Shown: piece by piece, positions 14,879-23,516 of the stretch
How positions within the stretch are numbered: the first letter of the stretch is position 1
Layout of the letters: every line of letters begins with the position of its first letter
Source of the DNA: JBHELB01 sp041859045
GTDB taxonomy: Bacteria; Hydrogenedentota; Hydrogenedentia; Hydrogenedentales; SLHB01
NCBI GenBank assembly: GCA_041859045.1
Contig: JBHELB010000018.1
Span: 1 to 40,880, forward strand
Length of the DNA stretch: 40,880 nt
Direction of reading: 5' to 3'
The notes under the pieces: generated by a model
What the model was told of the DNA's origin: nothing
Database searches by the model: none
The model's input: the letters and a program-made list of their open reading frames with translations, nothing else
Program-made: the position numbers and the translations under genes

Positions 14879-15748
14879 TTAGCGTGTTTCGCCGGATTCT
14901 GTGCCCTGCGTGAGCGCAATAAAGCGCGGCTCTTCGCGAAGAGCGGCAAGGTCCTGATCCTCGCGCGCGGTTTGGGCAAACCCGGGATTGAGCCGAATCG
15001 CTTCACCGAGAGAGGCCAACGCGTCGTCAACACGTGTCTCGATTGCGTAGAGACACGCAAGGTTGTAATGAGGCGCTGGGCGCGCCGGATTTAACTCAAT
15101 CGATCGCAGGTATGCGGTCTCGGCGCCATCGTAATCCCCCGCCGTCACCAGTAGATTGCCAAAATTATTGTAGATGGCGGCATTTTCGGGATCGAGCGCG
15201 ATGGCGCGGCGGGCGTGGGTTTCCGCCTCGTGAAGCCGCCCCTGAGACCGCAACAGGATACTCAAGTCATTGTGAGGCCGACTCCATTCCGGGTCCAGTT
15301 CGGAAGCCTTGAGAAACGCCCGTTCGGCTTCCGCCACGCGCCCTTCTTCGCTGAGCACAATTCCCAAGCCCACGTACGGCCAACTCCAGTCCGGGGCCTG
15401 CCCAATCGCCCGGCGATACGAGGCCTCGGCTCCGGCGAGATCCCGTGCGCCATACGACAGCAATCCCTGCGCAAAACTCGTCTCGGCCGTGACCATGCCG
15501 CTGGACACCGTCAGCGTCGCCACCGCCTCGACTGCCGCGCGGGTTTCAGGCCGCATGACATTCGGATCGTCGACAAGCAGGGAGAACATGCGATCGAGCA
15601 ACTCGGCCGGCGGCGGCTCAGATGCCACGGGAGGGGAGTCAGGCGGCACAATCTGTTCCTGCGAGCGCCACGCCTCTATCGCCAGCAGCACCAACGCCGC
15701 CACCGACATTGCCGCCATCCACCGTTTGAATCGTCGGGGAAACTTCAT
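14879..15748 (-). CDS. Membrane-anchored TPR-repeat protein
   Basis: A protein of 289 residues with an N-terminal signal anchor (about 10-24) and then a periplasmic region. A proline-rich spacer leads to about five tetratricopeptide repeats between residues 90 and 270, with recognisable units such as GAEASYRRAIGQAPDWSWPY, EAERAFLKASELDPEWSRPH and EAETHARRAIALDPENAAIY. TPRs are protein-interaction scaffolds; the partner is not evident. The gene ends 82 nt before the GT39-like glycosyltransferase and is probably co-transcribed with it, which suggests a shared role in glycan or protein modification at the envelope. Confidence 0.8.
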   Translation of the reverse strand: MKFPRRFKRWMAAMSVAALVLLAIEAWRSQEQIVPPDSPPVASEPPPAELLDRMFSLLVDDPNVMRPETRAAVEAVATLTVSSGMVTAETSFAQGLLSYGARDLAGAEASYRRAIGQAPDWSWPYVGLGIVLSEEGRVAEAERAFLKASELDPEWSRPHNDLSILLRSQGRLHEAETHARRAIALDPENAAIYNNFGNLLVTAGDYDGAETAYLRSIELNPARPAPHYNLACLYAIETRVDDALASLGEAIRLNPGFAQTAREDQDLAALREEPRFIALTQGTESGETR

Positions 15749-15771
15749 GTCTCTATACTACACGAGAGACA
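15748..15771. repeat. Inverted repeat at the start of the TPR gene
   Basis: TGTCTCT (15748-15754) and AGAGACA (15765-15771) are exact reverse complements around ten bases. The repeat touches the start codon of the TPR gene on the minus strand, so a leader hairpin or operator could limit its expression. The rest of the divergent intergenic region to 15934 shows no clear promoter. Confidence 0.35.
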
Positions 15772-15934
15772 CGCCCCAGGTCCGCTTGCCGTCCATCCTC
15801 TCTAGGCTGAAGGCGGACGCGGAAACCTGCGGCTGCACAACCGGGTCTATCGAAAAGCGGCGGAACGTTTCGAATAATCGCCGCGCGGATGCGTCAAGAA
15901 CCGTGAGCGAAATCCGCTCTTGGAGGAATGCGTT

Positions 15935-17320
15935 ATGCCGTGGTTGTTACTCGCCACCCTGTTGGCTGCATCGCCAATACTTCCACACGGGGCGCCCGCC
16001 CCTGTGGTTCATCATCTCACTGTCCCCGTGGGCGTGTGGGATGCCGTTGCGGAGGATGTCAACGGCGACGGCGTCTTGGATCTGTTTGCGCTGTGCTGCG
16101 ATGACCGCAAGCGCCCGCTTGAGAAATGCCTCGCCGTGTTTCTCTCCCAACCGGGCGGCGGCTACACGCAAACGCCGTCGTCTATCTTGCGGCTCGGACC
16201 GGAGGTGGGCTGCGCGTTCTTCGCGGAGGTGGATGGAACTGCGCCTCGGGAATGGATCGCGCTGGACGCCACCGGCGCGGCGGTGTACGGGTTCGACGGC
16301 AACGGGTTCGTGCTGCGCCAGTGTCCCCGCTTCGCTTCGTTGCTGCCTTCGGGGGCGCGCGAACCCGTTTTCTTGAAGCACGCCGTCGTGAATGTCGATG
16401 GCGACGCCGTTGAAGAGTGGCTCATTCCTGTTCCCATGGGATTCGAGCTTCGCCGTGCGGACCGTACTCTTGCCACCGTGCCTTGCGACGTGCCGGGGGA
16501 AATTCGCGGTGCGGCGGCGTTGACGGTCTCCACGCGAATTCCCGCGGCGCGCGTGTTCGACGCCACGGCAGGAGGGGAGAAGGGGCTGGCTTTTCTGAGC
16601 GATCGCTTCGCGGATTTCGCTTGGGGACCGCGATGGGAACAGCGCGCGCAGTTCACCGTTCCTGTGAATTTGGAGGAGAAGTGGGAAGCCAGCACGCAAA
16701 TGGCTGACTTCGACAACAACGGCCTTCCCGATCTGCTGGTTACGCAAACGCGCGGCACCCTGAACGTCGAGGTGCTCACGCAAGTCTACATGGCCTCTGG
16801 CGTGGGAACGTATCCCGCGCAACCTTCCGCATCATTTCAAGCACGCGGCGCCCTGGCAACTCCGCTGATCAAAGACTTCGACGGCGACGGCCACTCGGAT
16901 ATCCTCTTTGTGAAGGTGCCGTTTGGCATTACCTCAATCACGAATTTCTTTCTTCGGCGAAAACTCTCCGTCGAAGTCAACGCGTATCGCTTCAACGGAA
17001 CCGGCTTCGCGCAAGAGCCCGATCTCGTTGAATCGCTAACGTTGGAAGCGCCAGAGGGACGAGAGCAAGTAGCGTATAGCATGGGGGATTTCACCGGCGA
17101 CGGTCGCGCCGATGTCGCCTTTGGCGTCGGCGCAGGAAAACTCGTCGTGCATCGCGGCTCAAAAGAGCGATTCTTCGAGCCAAAGCCGTTCACGACGATC
17201 GATGTAAACGCCTTCGGGCTTGCACAGACGTACCGCATCCAAAGCGATCCGCGCGATGACCTGCTGATCATTCATCCCGGAACACAACGCCGCTGTGAGA
17301 TGGATGTCGTTCTTTTCTGA
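15935..17320 (+). CDS. Secreted FG-GAP/VCBS-repeat protein
   Basis: An exported protein of 461 residues. The signal peptide is short (MPWLLLATLLAASPILPHGAPA). The mature part contains repeated calcium-binding loops of the FG-GAP/VCBS kind: DVNGDGVLDLFAL near the N-terminus, DFDNNGLPDLLV, DFDGDGHSDILF and DFTGDGRADVAFG. They point to a beta-propeller fold. Such proteins are usually periplasmic, outer-membrane or extracellular; no enzymatic domain is visible. I chose the ATG at 15935 because GGAGG (15922-15926) lies 8 nt before it; a TTG at 15920 would add five residues. It is divergent from the TPR/glycosyltransferase pair. Confidence 0.75.
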   Translation: MPWLLLATLLAASPILPHGAPAPVVHHLTVPVGVWDAVAEDVNGDGVLDLFALCCDDRKRPLEKCLAVFLSQPGGGYTQTPSSILRLGPEVGCAFFAEVDGTAPREWIALDATGAAVYGFDGNGFVLRQCPRFASLLPSGAREPVFLKHAVVNVDGDAVEEWLIPVPMGFELRRADRTLATVPCDVPGEIRGAAALTVSTRIPAARVFDATAGGEKGLAFLSDRFADFAWGPRWEQRAQFTVPVNLEEKWEASTQMADFDNNGLPDLLVTQTRGTLNVEVLTQVYMASGVGTYPAQPSASFQARGALATPLIKDFDGDGHSDILFVKVPFGITSITNFFLRRKLSVEVNAYRFNGTGFAQEPDLVESLTLEAPEGREQVAYSMGDFTGDGRADVAFGVGAGKLVVHRGSKERFFEPKPFTTIDVNAFGLAQTYRIQSDPRDDLLIIHPGTQRRCEMDVVLF

Positions 17321-17497
17321 GGCGCTCCCATTCGCGACCGTTTCCATTCCATTGGTCAAGATGAGAGGAGGGAAGGCATAGAATCGAATATGGTGCGGGC
17401 AGTCGTTTTGCAGACGGCATACAAAATGAAATACAGTAGTATTTGTATATGAGTTACAGCACGGAAATGATAGTCAGCAACGGCCGCCGAGGAACAT

Positions 17498-18421
17498 ATG
17501 GTAACGCTAGTCTATCTTCTGGGATTCAGCTATTCTGGGTCGACGCTTCTGGCGAGGCTGCTATCGAATCACTCGCAAATCGCCACAACGGGAGAGATTG
17601 TCGGGCCGCCCCATTTTGCCCAAGGCCGCCCTTTCGAATGTTCCTGCGGCGCCCCTATTCGGCAATGCCCATTCTACGGCGAAATTGAACGACGGACCGC
17701 CAGTCCGCATTTCTCCCTCGCCCGTAACGTTTGGAATACCCGCGTCCTTCAGCAACCATCCACGCTGACGCAGCGAATCTGGTTCGCCCCTCGCTCATCC
17801 GATACGCTTGCGCGCGCCCAATCGATCGCACGAACCGCCATCCGGCCATGCGGCGCGCATCTCGCACGGGTTCAGGAAACCTATCGACGCTTTATCGGCG
17901 CTGCTTGCGACGTTTTGAAAACATCCATACTTGTCGATTCCTCGAAGGTGCCCGTTCAACTCCTCGCGCTCAGGAATGTGGAGGACGTGTCCCTTAAGGT
18001 GATTCACTTGGTGCGACATCCCGCCGCGTGCGCGCTATCCTCTAGGTCCTACCACGGGCACACGCCGCGCTTCAGCGCCGTTGCTTGGAGGGCCAATTAC
18101 CGGGATAGCCTTGAATCTACACGCGGTTTCTCGCCAGAGCAGGTCTTGCGCATACGCTATGAGGATCTCTGCGCCGATGTGCCCAAGGTCTTGAGCAGCG
18201 CTTGCGCGTTCATTGGCGTCCCCTATCAGGAAACCATGCTGCACGATACTCACCGAGAGGAGCATATCGTGGGGAACCCTATGCGCCTCGCGCGTATTGG
18301 AGGCATTCGTGAAAACACCAAATGGAAGACGGAACTAAGCGCCCGCGATATCCACGCCGTAATGCGCGTTGTTCGAAAAGAAGCGAAACAACTAGGCTAC
18401 GACACGAGCACCACAATATAG
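17498..18421 (+). CDS. Sulfotransferase-family protein
   Basis: A 307-residue protein likely to transfer sulfate from PAPS to a carbohydrate or other acceptor. The N-terminal GFSYSGSTLLARLLSNH is the 5'-phosphosulfate-binding loop, and IHLVRHPAACALSSR matches the 3'-phosphate-binding segment. A later RIRYEDLCADVPKVL is also typical of the family. Cys residues at ECSCGAPIRQCPFYG form an unusual early cluster that might bind metal or form disulfides. The ATG at 17498 follows GAGGA by 4 nt. The gene is preceded by 177 nt without a gene, in which TTGCAG near 17410 and TACAGT 18 bp later are a weak promoter candidate. It converges on the second chemoreceptor gene. Confidence 0.8.
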   Translation: MVTLVYLLGFSYSGSTLLARLLSNHSQIATTGEIVGPPHFAQGRPFECSCGAPIRQCPFYGEIERRTASPHFSLARNVWNTRVLQQPSTLTQRIWFAPRSSDTLARAQSIARTAIRPCGAHLARVQETYRRFIGAACDVLKTSILVDSSKVPVQLLALRNVEDVSLKVIHLVRHPAACALSSRSYHGHTPRFSAVAWRANYRDSLESTRGFSPEQVLRIRYEDLCADVPKVLSSACAFIGVPYQETMLHDTHREEHIVGNPMRLARIGGIRENTKWKTELSARDIHAVMRVVRKEAKQLGYDTSTTI

Positions 18422-18536
18422 GCAAGCGCTTGCAAGAGCCCGTTAATGCCTCCAATCTCTCGGAATACCGCGAAGCGCGCCAAACCGATGGCGGTTGCCA
18501 TGCTGGTCTGGCGCGCCCCGCTACAACCGGCTCTTC

Positions 18537-21491
18537 CTAGAAATCCTTCAGATCGTCGTCATCAAGCGGGATCACTTGATCCGGCTTCAGCACAGATTGC
18601 CCCTGCTTTTGAGAGGACACAATCGAAGTCTTCCGCGATGTTCCCGACGACTGATCAGAGGCAAGGAGGGCGCCTTTACGGGAGTTTCTGGGAGTAATCG
18701 ACTGTGAAAACGTCCGCTTTCCGCGCTCGGCCGAATCTCCTGTTCCCCCAACAAGCGCCATAAGTTCCTGCACCATCTGATGCGTCTCCGCCACCTGCGC
18801 GCTAAGTTGTTGCGCAGCCGAAGCGGAATTGGCCGCATCGGACGCATTGGATTGCGTGACCGTATCCATCTGCGCGACCGCAGTATTGATTTGCTCGATG
18901 CCCTGCGCCTGCTGCGTGCAAGCCCCCGCGATCTCGGCGACGAGTCCGGCCACTTTGCCCGCGTTCGCTACGGTCTGATTCAGGGCATCCGACAAGCGTC
19001 GGGCAACCTCCACGCCATTGCCCGCATTACGCACCGATTCCTGGATCATTTCCGTGGTGTTTCGCGCCGCGTCCGCGGAACGCTGCGCAAGGTTACGCAC
19101 TTCTTCAGCCACCACCGCGAATCCCTTGCCTGCATCCCCCGCGCGTGCGGCCTCCACTGCGGCGTTGAGCGCGAGCAGATTGGTTTGGAACGCGATCTCA
19201 TCGATCGTCTTCACAATCTTGGCCGTCTGATCGGAAGAGGTCTTGATCTCCTCGATGGCCACAGACATCTCTTGAACCGCCCGCGCCATCTCATCGACGA
19301 CCTGTTTGGCCTGTCCCATCAGGATTGACGCCTGGTTGGCGTTTTCCGCGTTCTGACGCGTCATCGAGGTCATTTCTTCGAGCGAGGCGGACGTCTCCTC
19401 AAGACTCGAGGCCTGAGTGCTTGCGCCCGAGGCCATGGATTGGCTCGACTCCGCGACCTGCGACGCCGCCGAGGCCGTCTGAGATGCGCCCTCGCCAAGA
19501 GTGCCCGCGATGCGGCGCAGTTGGCCCGCGATGCCGCGACTCAGGAAGAAGCCACACAGGACACCCAGCAGGCCCATTACGGTCAGGCTCACGATCCCAA
19601 AATACGTGGAGCGTGCAGTCTGTTCTTGCGACTGCTCACGGATCGAATTGGCAAGCACCATCACCTCTTCGCTTGGGCAAGTGGCGGCCATTGCATACCT
19701 GTGTTGCCCGATCTGCAACGGCGCGAAAGCTACCATGTTCGACACACCATCCAGCGTGTAGTTGGCGCAGCCTTCCTCGCCTTTGAGTATTCTCTCCGTG
19801 ACGATTCGAGCAAGCTCGCCATTCTCAGGCGAGGAAAGTTTCTTCTTCTCCTTCATAGAAAACGTGGGGTGTGTGATGATTTCCCCTTCGGAATTAAGAA
19901 TGTAGGGGAAACCGGTCTTTCCATAGACGCGCGACGCCAAGAGATCGCCGCTCAGGCGCCAGTCCACATTCAGCACCACCACGCCCTGGAGCTCTGACTC
20001 GATATAAACCGGCGTCACGACGCGAATCTCGGCCTCTCCGGTGTTTTGCGCAATCTCGACCGGCGTGAAGTACGTCTCCCCCACAGAAAGTTTCGAGGCT
20101 TCCTTGAACCAATCCGAATTGCCCCGCGAGCCAAGCGTGGGTTCGTTCTTGCCATTCTTGATAACGACGATTTCGTCCCCTTTGGCGTCGAGATAGCGGA
20201 CCTGAGCATAGACGGGCTTATCGTGCAACTTTGCGATGCGAGAAAGATCAACCATCTCGCCGATCAGCCGCTCCTTTGCCTCCGCGGCCGACAATCGGCT
20301 CATGTCATCCCAGTACGCACTGGCGCAAACGATCCAGTCCCATTCTGCATAGTGCTGATACACAATGAACTTCCGCCGACCCTCAAACTCATAGTCCAGG
20401 GTCTGCGGGGCATCACTGCGTCTGTTTTCCGCTGCCGGCGCAAGCTGAGTCAGCTTGAGTTCCGTGAGCAGATTTTTCCCAACGAGTTCTTTGCGGGGAT
20501 GCAGAATGGTTATCCCACTCGAATCCATCACAAACGGATACCCCTCCGTGCCGATCTTCTGCTGCGAGATCGCCGCTGTGAGTTCGTCTTGTTCCCGTTC
20601 GGTAATCCCCGTCGCAAGCGCTCCGATTACACGCCCCGACGCATCCTTGAGCGGGGTAAAGGCCGCGATGATGCGTCTATTGTCCACAATAATATTACCG
20701 GACGGATACACCTCTCCTTTTAGCAAAGCCGCCGTCACTTGATTGACGCTCCCATTGGGAGCGCGCGCAGGAAGGAGCTGTCCCGCGGCGCGTTCTCCGC
20801 TCGCGCGGCGCACGTTCGAGGCGATACAGAGCAAGTCGCCTGTATCGTTAACCCGCTGAAACACCGCACAGACGCCGCCGGTCGAGCGTCCGATGTCGTC
20901 CACCAACGGCGTCGGCGTGTCCATGAGGCGATTCTCACGAAGCACGGTTGCGCCGAACTGAAGAACGGGCAGCGTGACGCTCGCTGCACCGCCCGCAGAA
21001 GGATTGGCAACCGCCCAGGTAATGGTCTCAGCGCCTAACGCGGGACGCCCTGCGCTTTCAAGAGTCCCCGCGGCTATCTTCATATCGCGCTCAAGAGTCG
21101 GCGCCTGATACGTCTGCTGCAGGCGGCAAAGCCGCAGAATGTTGGTGACCACCGCCGTCGCTTCATTTTCACTCGATTGATTCGATTCTTGATCCTTGCC
21201 CACTAGCGACTTCGTGTAGCGCTGCATGCTTCCCGTCTGCGCCAGTTTGAGCGCATCCGCCTCAATACTGCGCATGAAACTCTGAACCGATGCCGCATCG
21301 CTCTTGGCGCCCGCAGTGAGATTCTTCTCGGCCTCCTCCCGTAGCGCCTGCACCGAGGAATGTGTGACCTCCCGGCTGAAAGAGGTGAGCGACCAGATCG
21401 ATTGCCCTCCCATAACCAGCAATGGAATGACGACCAGCCCGAGACTACTGATGACCAATTTCTTTCCAATGGTCCAACCTGATCTTTTCAT
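18537..21491 (-). CDS. Methyl-accepting chemotaxis protein with multiple Cache-like modules
   Basis: A large chemoreceptor of 984 residues. TM1 (about 10-33) is followed by some 590 periplasmic residues that look like two Cache-type sensor units: one ending around GYPFVMDSSGITILHPR and YAEWDWIVCASAYWDD, and a second with GETYFTPVEIAQ and GKTGFPYILNSEGEIITHP. TM2 is near 630-655. Again only a short HAMP-like stretch precedes the signalling domain, whose tip (IDEIAFQTNLLALNAAVEAA) is identical to that of the receptor at 7150-9189. A basic linker leads to the tail DQVIPLDDDDLKDF. The ATG at 21491 has GGGGAG 6 nt upstream; the frame is open to 21554. Cache domains usually bind small molecules such as amino or organic acids. 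It is a single-gene unit, not adjacent to other che genes. Confidence 0.92.
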   Translation of the reverse strand: MKRSGWTIGKKLVISSLGLVVIPLLVMGGQSIWSLTSFSREVTHSSVQALREEAEKNLTAGAKSDAASVQSFMRSIEADALKLAQTGSMQRYTKSLVGKDQESNQSSENEATAVVTNILRLCRLQQTYQAPTLERDMKIAAGTLESAGRPALGAETITWAVANPSAGGAASVTLPVLQFGATVLRENRLMDTPTPLVDDIGRSTGGVCAVFQRVNDTGDLLCIASNVRRASGERAAGQLLPARAPNGSVNQVTAALLKGEVYPSGNIIVDNRRIIAAFTPLKDASGRVIGALATGITEREQDELTAAISQQKIGTEGYPFVMDSSGITILHPRKELVGKNLLTELKLTQLAPAAENRRSDAPQTLDYEFEGRRKFIVYQHYAEWDWIVCASAYWDDMSRLSAAEAKERLIGEMVDLSRIAKLHDKPVYAQVRYLDAKGDEIVVIKNGKNEPTLGSRGNSDWFKEASKLSVGETYFTPVEIAQNTGEAEIRVVTPVYIESELQGVVVLNVDWRLSGDLLASRVYGKTGFPYILNSEGEIITHPTFSMKEKKKLSSPENGELARIVTERILKGEEGCANYTLDGVSNMVAFAPLQIGQHRYAMAATCPSEEVMVLANSIREQSQEQTARSTYFGIVSLTVMGLLGVLCGFFLSRGIAGQLRRIAGTLGEGASQTASAASQVAESSQSMASGASTQASSLEETSASLEEMTSMTRQNAENANQASILMGQAKQVVDEMARAVQEMSVAIEEIKTSSDQTAKIVKTIDEIAFQTNLLALNAAVEAARAGDAGKGFAVVAEEVRNLAQRSADAARNTTEMIQESVRNAGNGVEVARRLSDALNQTVANAGKVAGLVAEIAGACTQQAQGIEQINTAVAQMDTVTQSNASDAANSASAAQQLSAQVAETHQMVQELMALVGGTGDSAERGKRTFSQSITPRNSRKGALLASDQSSGTSRKTSIVSSQKQGQSVLKPDQVIPLDDDDLKDF

Positions 21492-21545
21492 TTTGTGCTC
21501 CCCTGTGCTGTAAATTTGCCTTGCCCGGTTTTCGAGACCTGGAAA

Positions 21546-21551
21546 ATTATA
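21546..21551 (-). promoter_or_regulatory. Candidate -10 box for the Cache chemoreceptor
   Basis: A perfect TATAAT lies on the minus strand about 55 nt before the start codon at 21491. No good -35 is found at 16-18 bp, and no sigma-54 motif was seen between 21492 and 21801, so this receptor seems controlled differently from the first one. The rest of this ~310-bp gap, up to the yggS start, is AT-rich near 21560-21600 and shows nothing else clear. Confidence 0.35.
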
Positions 21552-21801
21552 CACAACACACTACAATAATGGCTACTTAAGTTATTACTATTGTCTAGAT
21601 TGCGAACAGTGCTTCGCGTTGTATTGGCCCACTATCCGTTTCTGCAGGGAGACGAAAGGCGGTTTCCCAGCCCGCGAACTTGACCCAGATCGAGAGCGGC
21701 TCTATGATGTGAACCCACTGTGGGCGAGTATGCCGCCACGTCGCGAAAGACGACGTTTCATTGTTACAAACAGGGGCGGCGTCGTTGTTGGCTGGAGGGG
21801 C

Positions 21802-22467
21802 ATGGACAGGATTAGCCGCAATCTGGACGAGATTCTCCAGCGGATCGCACAGGCGGCCCGCCGCGCGGGACGCAAGCCCGAGGAGATCACGCTCGTCGCG
21901 GTGACTAAGAGCGTCGGCGTGGGGGAGATAGAGACTCTGCGCGGGCTTGGCGTGCGGCATTTTGGCGAGAACCGAGTCGATCTGGCGCGCCCCAAGATCG
22001 AGACCGTTGGCCGTAGCGACGTGGTGTGGCATATGATCGGCAGCGTACAACGCCGAAAAGCGCGTGACGTCGCCGAGCTGTTTGACACCGTTGACAGTCT
22101 GGACCGTATCGAACTGCTCCTCGAACTTCAGAAACGCTGTGAGGAACAGGGAAAAACGCTTCAGACACTGGTTGAAGTAAATGTGTCCGGCGAAGCAAGC
22201 AAGCACGGGTTCGCTCCGAAGGAGCTAGAGGCCGCACTCGAGGTCTTGGGACGTTGCTCGGCATTGCGGGTGCGTGGACTGATGACGATGGCTCCGCTGG
22301 AAGGTGGACTGGACGCCGCCCGAAGGACCTTTGCCGGTCTTCGGGAATTAGCCGAGCGTTTTGGGCTTCCAGAACGCTCAATGGGTATGTCGGATGATTT
22401 TGAAGTGGCGATTGAAGAAGGCGCCACTCAGGTGCGCATAGGTTCCGCATTATTCAACGAATGCTAG
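21802..22467 (+). CDS. yggS: YggS/PROSC-family pyridoxal-phosphate-binding protein
   Basis: A cytosolic protein of 221 residues that binds pyridoxal 5'-phosphate and helps keep vitamin B6 and amino-acid metabolism in balance; no enzymatic activity is established for the family. The fold is a single alanine-racemase-like barrel. Lys36 in LVAVTK is the expected Schiff-base lysine, followed by HFGENRVD, WHMIGSVQRRKA, VEVNVSGEASKHGF, GLMTMAP and the C-terminal SMGMSDDFEVAIEEGATQVRIG phosphate-binding segment, all standard. The ATG at 21802 begins the protein as the family does; GGAGG ends 3 nt before it, a short spacing. The open frame upstream to 21619 has no family similarity. It leads the pheST-zapA operon, 30 nt before pheS. 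Confidence 0.93.
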   Translation: MDRISRNLDEILQRIAQAARRAGRKPEEITLVAVTKSVGVGEIETLRGLGVRHFGENRVDLARPKIETVGRSDVVWHMIGSVQRRKARDVAELFDTVDSLDRIELLLELQKRCEEQGKTLQTLVEVNVSGEASKHGFAPKELEAALEVLGRCSALRVRGLMTMAPLEGGLDAARRTFAGLRELAERFGLPERSMGMSDDFEVAIEEGATQVRIGSALFNEC

Positions 22468-22497
22468 GTCGACGCGTTTTAAGGCAGGAAAGGCTTC

Positions 22498-23514
22498 ATG
22501 AGAGAGAAACTCAAAGACATCAAAAAAGCGGCCTTGCTCGAAGTAGAGCAAGCTCCCGGACTGAGAGAGTTGGACGACTACCGCGTCAAGTATCTGGGGC
22601 GTAAAGGCGTCTTAACCGAGATCCTTCGCGGACTTGCGGAAGCCTCGGCAGAGGAACGGCCACTCATCGGAAAGGTGGCCAACGAGGTCAAACAGGCGAT
22701 CTCGGACGCCATCGACGCACGTAAGGAACTGCTCGATGCGAAAGAGGCTGAGCAGATCGCGCAGCGAGACGCTCTTGACCTCTCGCTGCCTGGCCGTCGC
22801 CCTCGCAAAGGACACAAGCACCTCATTTCCCAGGTTACTGAAGAGGTGGTGGACATCCTGACTCAGCTCGGATTCCAGATCGCGGCCGGGCCAGAGATCG
22901 AGACCGAGTACTATAATTTCGAGAGTCTGAATATTCCCGCCGATCATCCCGCCCGCGATAGCCACGATACTTTCTTTGTGCGCCCGGGGGTGGTCTTGCG
23001 CACCCATACCTCACCGGTCCAGATGCGCGTCATGGAATCGAATCGGCCGCCAGTAGCGGTGGTGGTACCGGGAAAGGTCTATCGCGTAGACAACGACGCC
23101 AGCCATAGCCCGATGTTCAACCAAGTCGAAGGGCTGCTGGTGGATCGCGGCGTGACGTTTGCTGATCTCAAAGGGACTCTGATGTTTTTCGTACATCGCC
23201 TGTTTGGACCCGACATCCAAGTACGATTCAGGCCGAGCTTCTTCCCATTTACCGAGCCATCGGCCGAAATCGACATCTCATGCACCGTGTGCCGCGGAAG
23301 CGGCTGTCGCGTTTGTAAAATGTCAGGATGGCTAGAGATAGGCGGTTGCGGCATGGTCCATCCCAACGTGTTTCGCTACGCCAAGTACGACCCCGAAGAG
23401 TTTACCGGCTATGCCTTTGGCATGGGGCTTGACCGTATCGCAATGCTCAAGCATCGGGTGAACAATATTTTCCATTTCTTCGAAAACGATCTACGATTCC
23501 TGGAGCGATTCTAG
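22498..23514 (+). CDS. pheS: Phenylalanyl-tRNA synthetase alpha subunit
   Basis: The catalytic subunit of the alpha2-beta2 enzyme that charges tRNA-Phe. The protein has 338 residues. An N-terminal coiled coil (about 1-90) is followed by the class II synthetase core: motif 2 as FRPSFFPFTEPSAEID and motif 3 as FGMGLDRIAML. A four-Cys insertion (CTVCRGSGCRVCK), seen in many bacterial PheS proteins, precedes SGWLEIGGCGMVHPNV. The ATG at 22498 has AGGAAAGG upstream. Its stop is two bases before the pheT start. Confidence 0.97.
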   Translation: MREKLKDIKKAALLEVEQAPGLRELDDYRVKYLGRKGVLTEILRGLAEASAEERPLIGKVANEVKQAISDAIDARKELLDAKEAEQIAQRDALDLSLPGRRPRKGHKHLISQVTEEVVDILTQLGFQIAAGPEIETEYYNFESLNIPADHPARDSHDTFFVRPGVVLRTHTSPVQMRVMESNRPPVAVVVPGKVYRVDNDASHSPMFNQVEGLLVDRGVTFADLKGTLMFFVHRLFGPDIQVRFRPSFFPFTEPSAEIDISCTVCRGSGCRVCKMSGWLEIGGCGMVHPNVFRYAKYDPEEFTGYAFGMGLDRIAMLKHRVNNIFHFFENDLRFLERF

Positions 23515-23516
23515 TC

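Noticed and set aside
18422..18433. GCAAGC/GCTTGC palindrome just after the sulfotransferase stop
   Set aside because: Only 12 bp with no loop or T tract; could be chance between converging genes.
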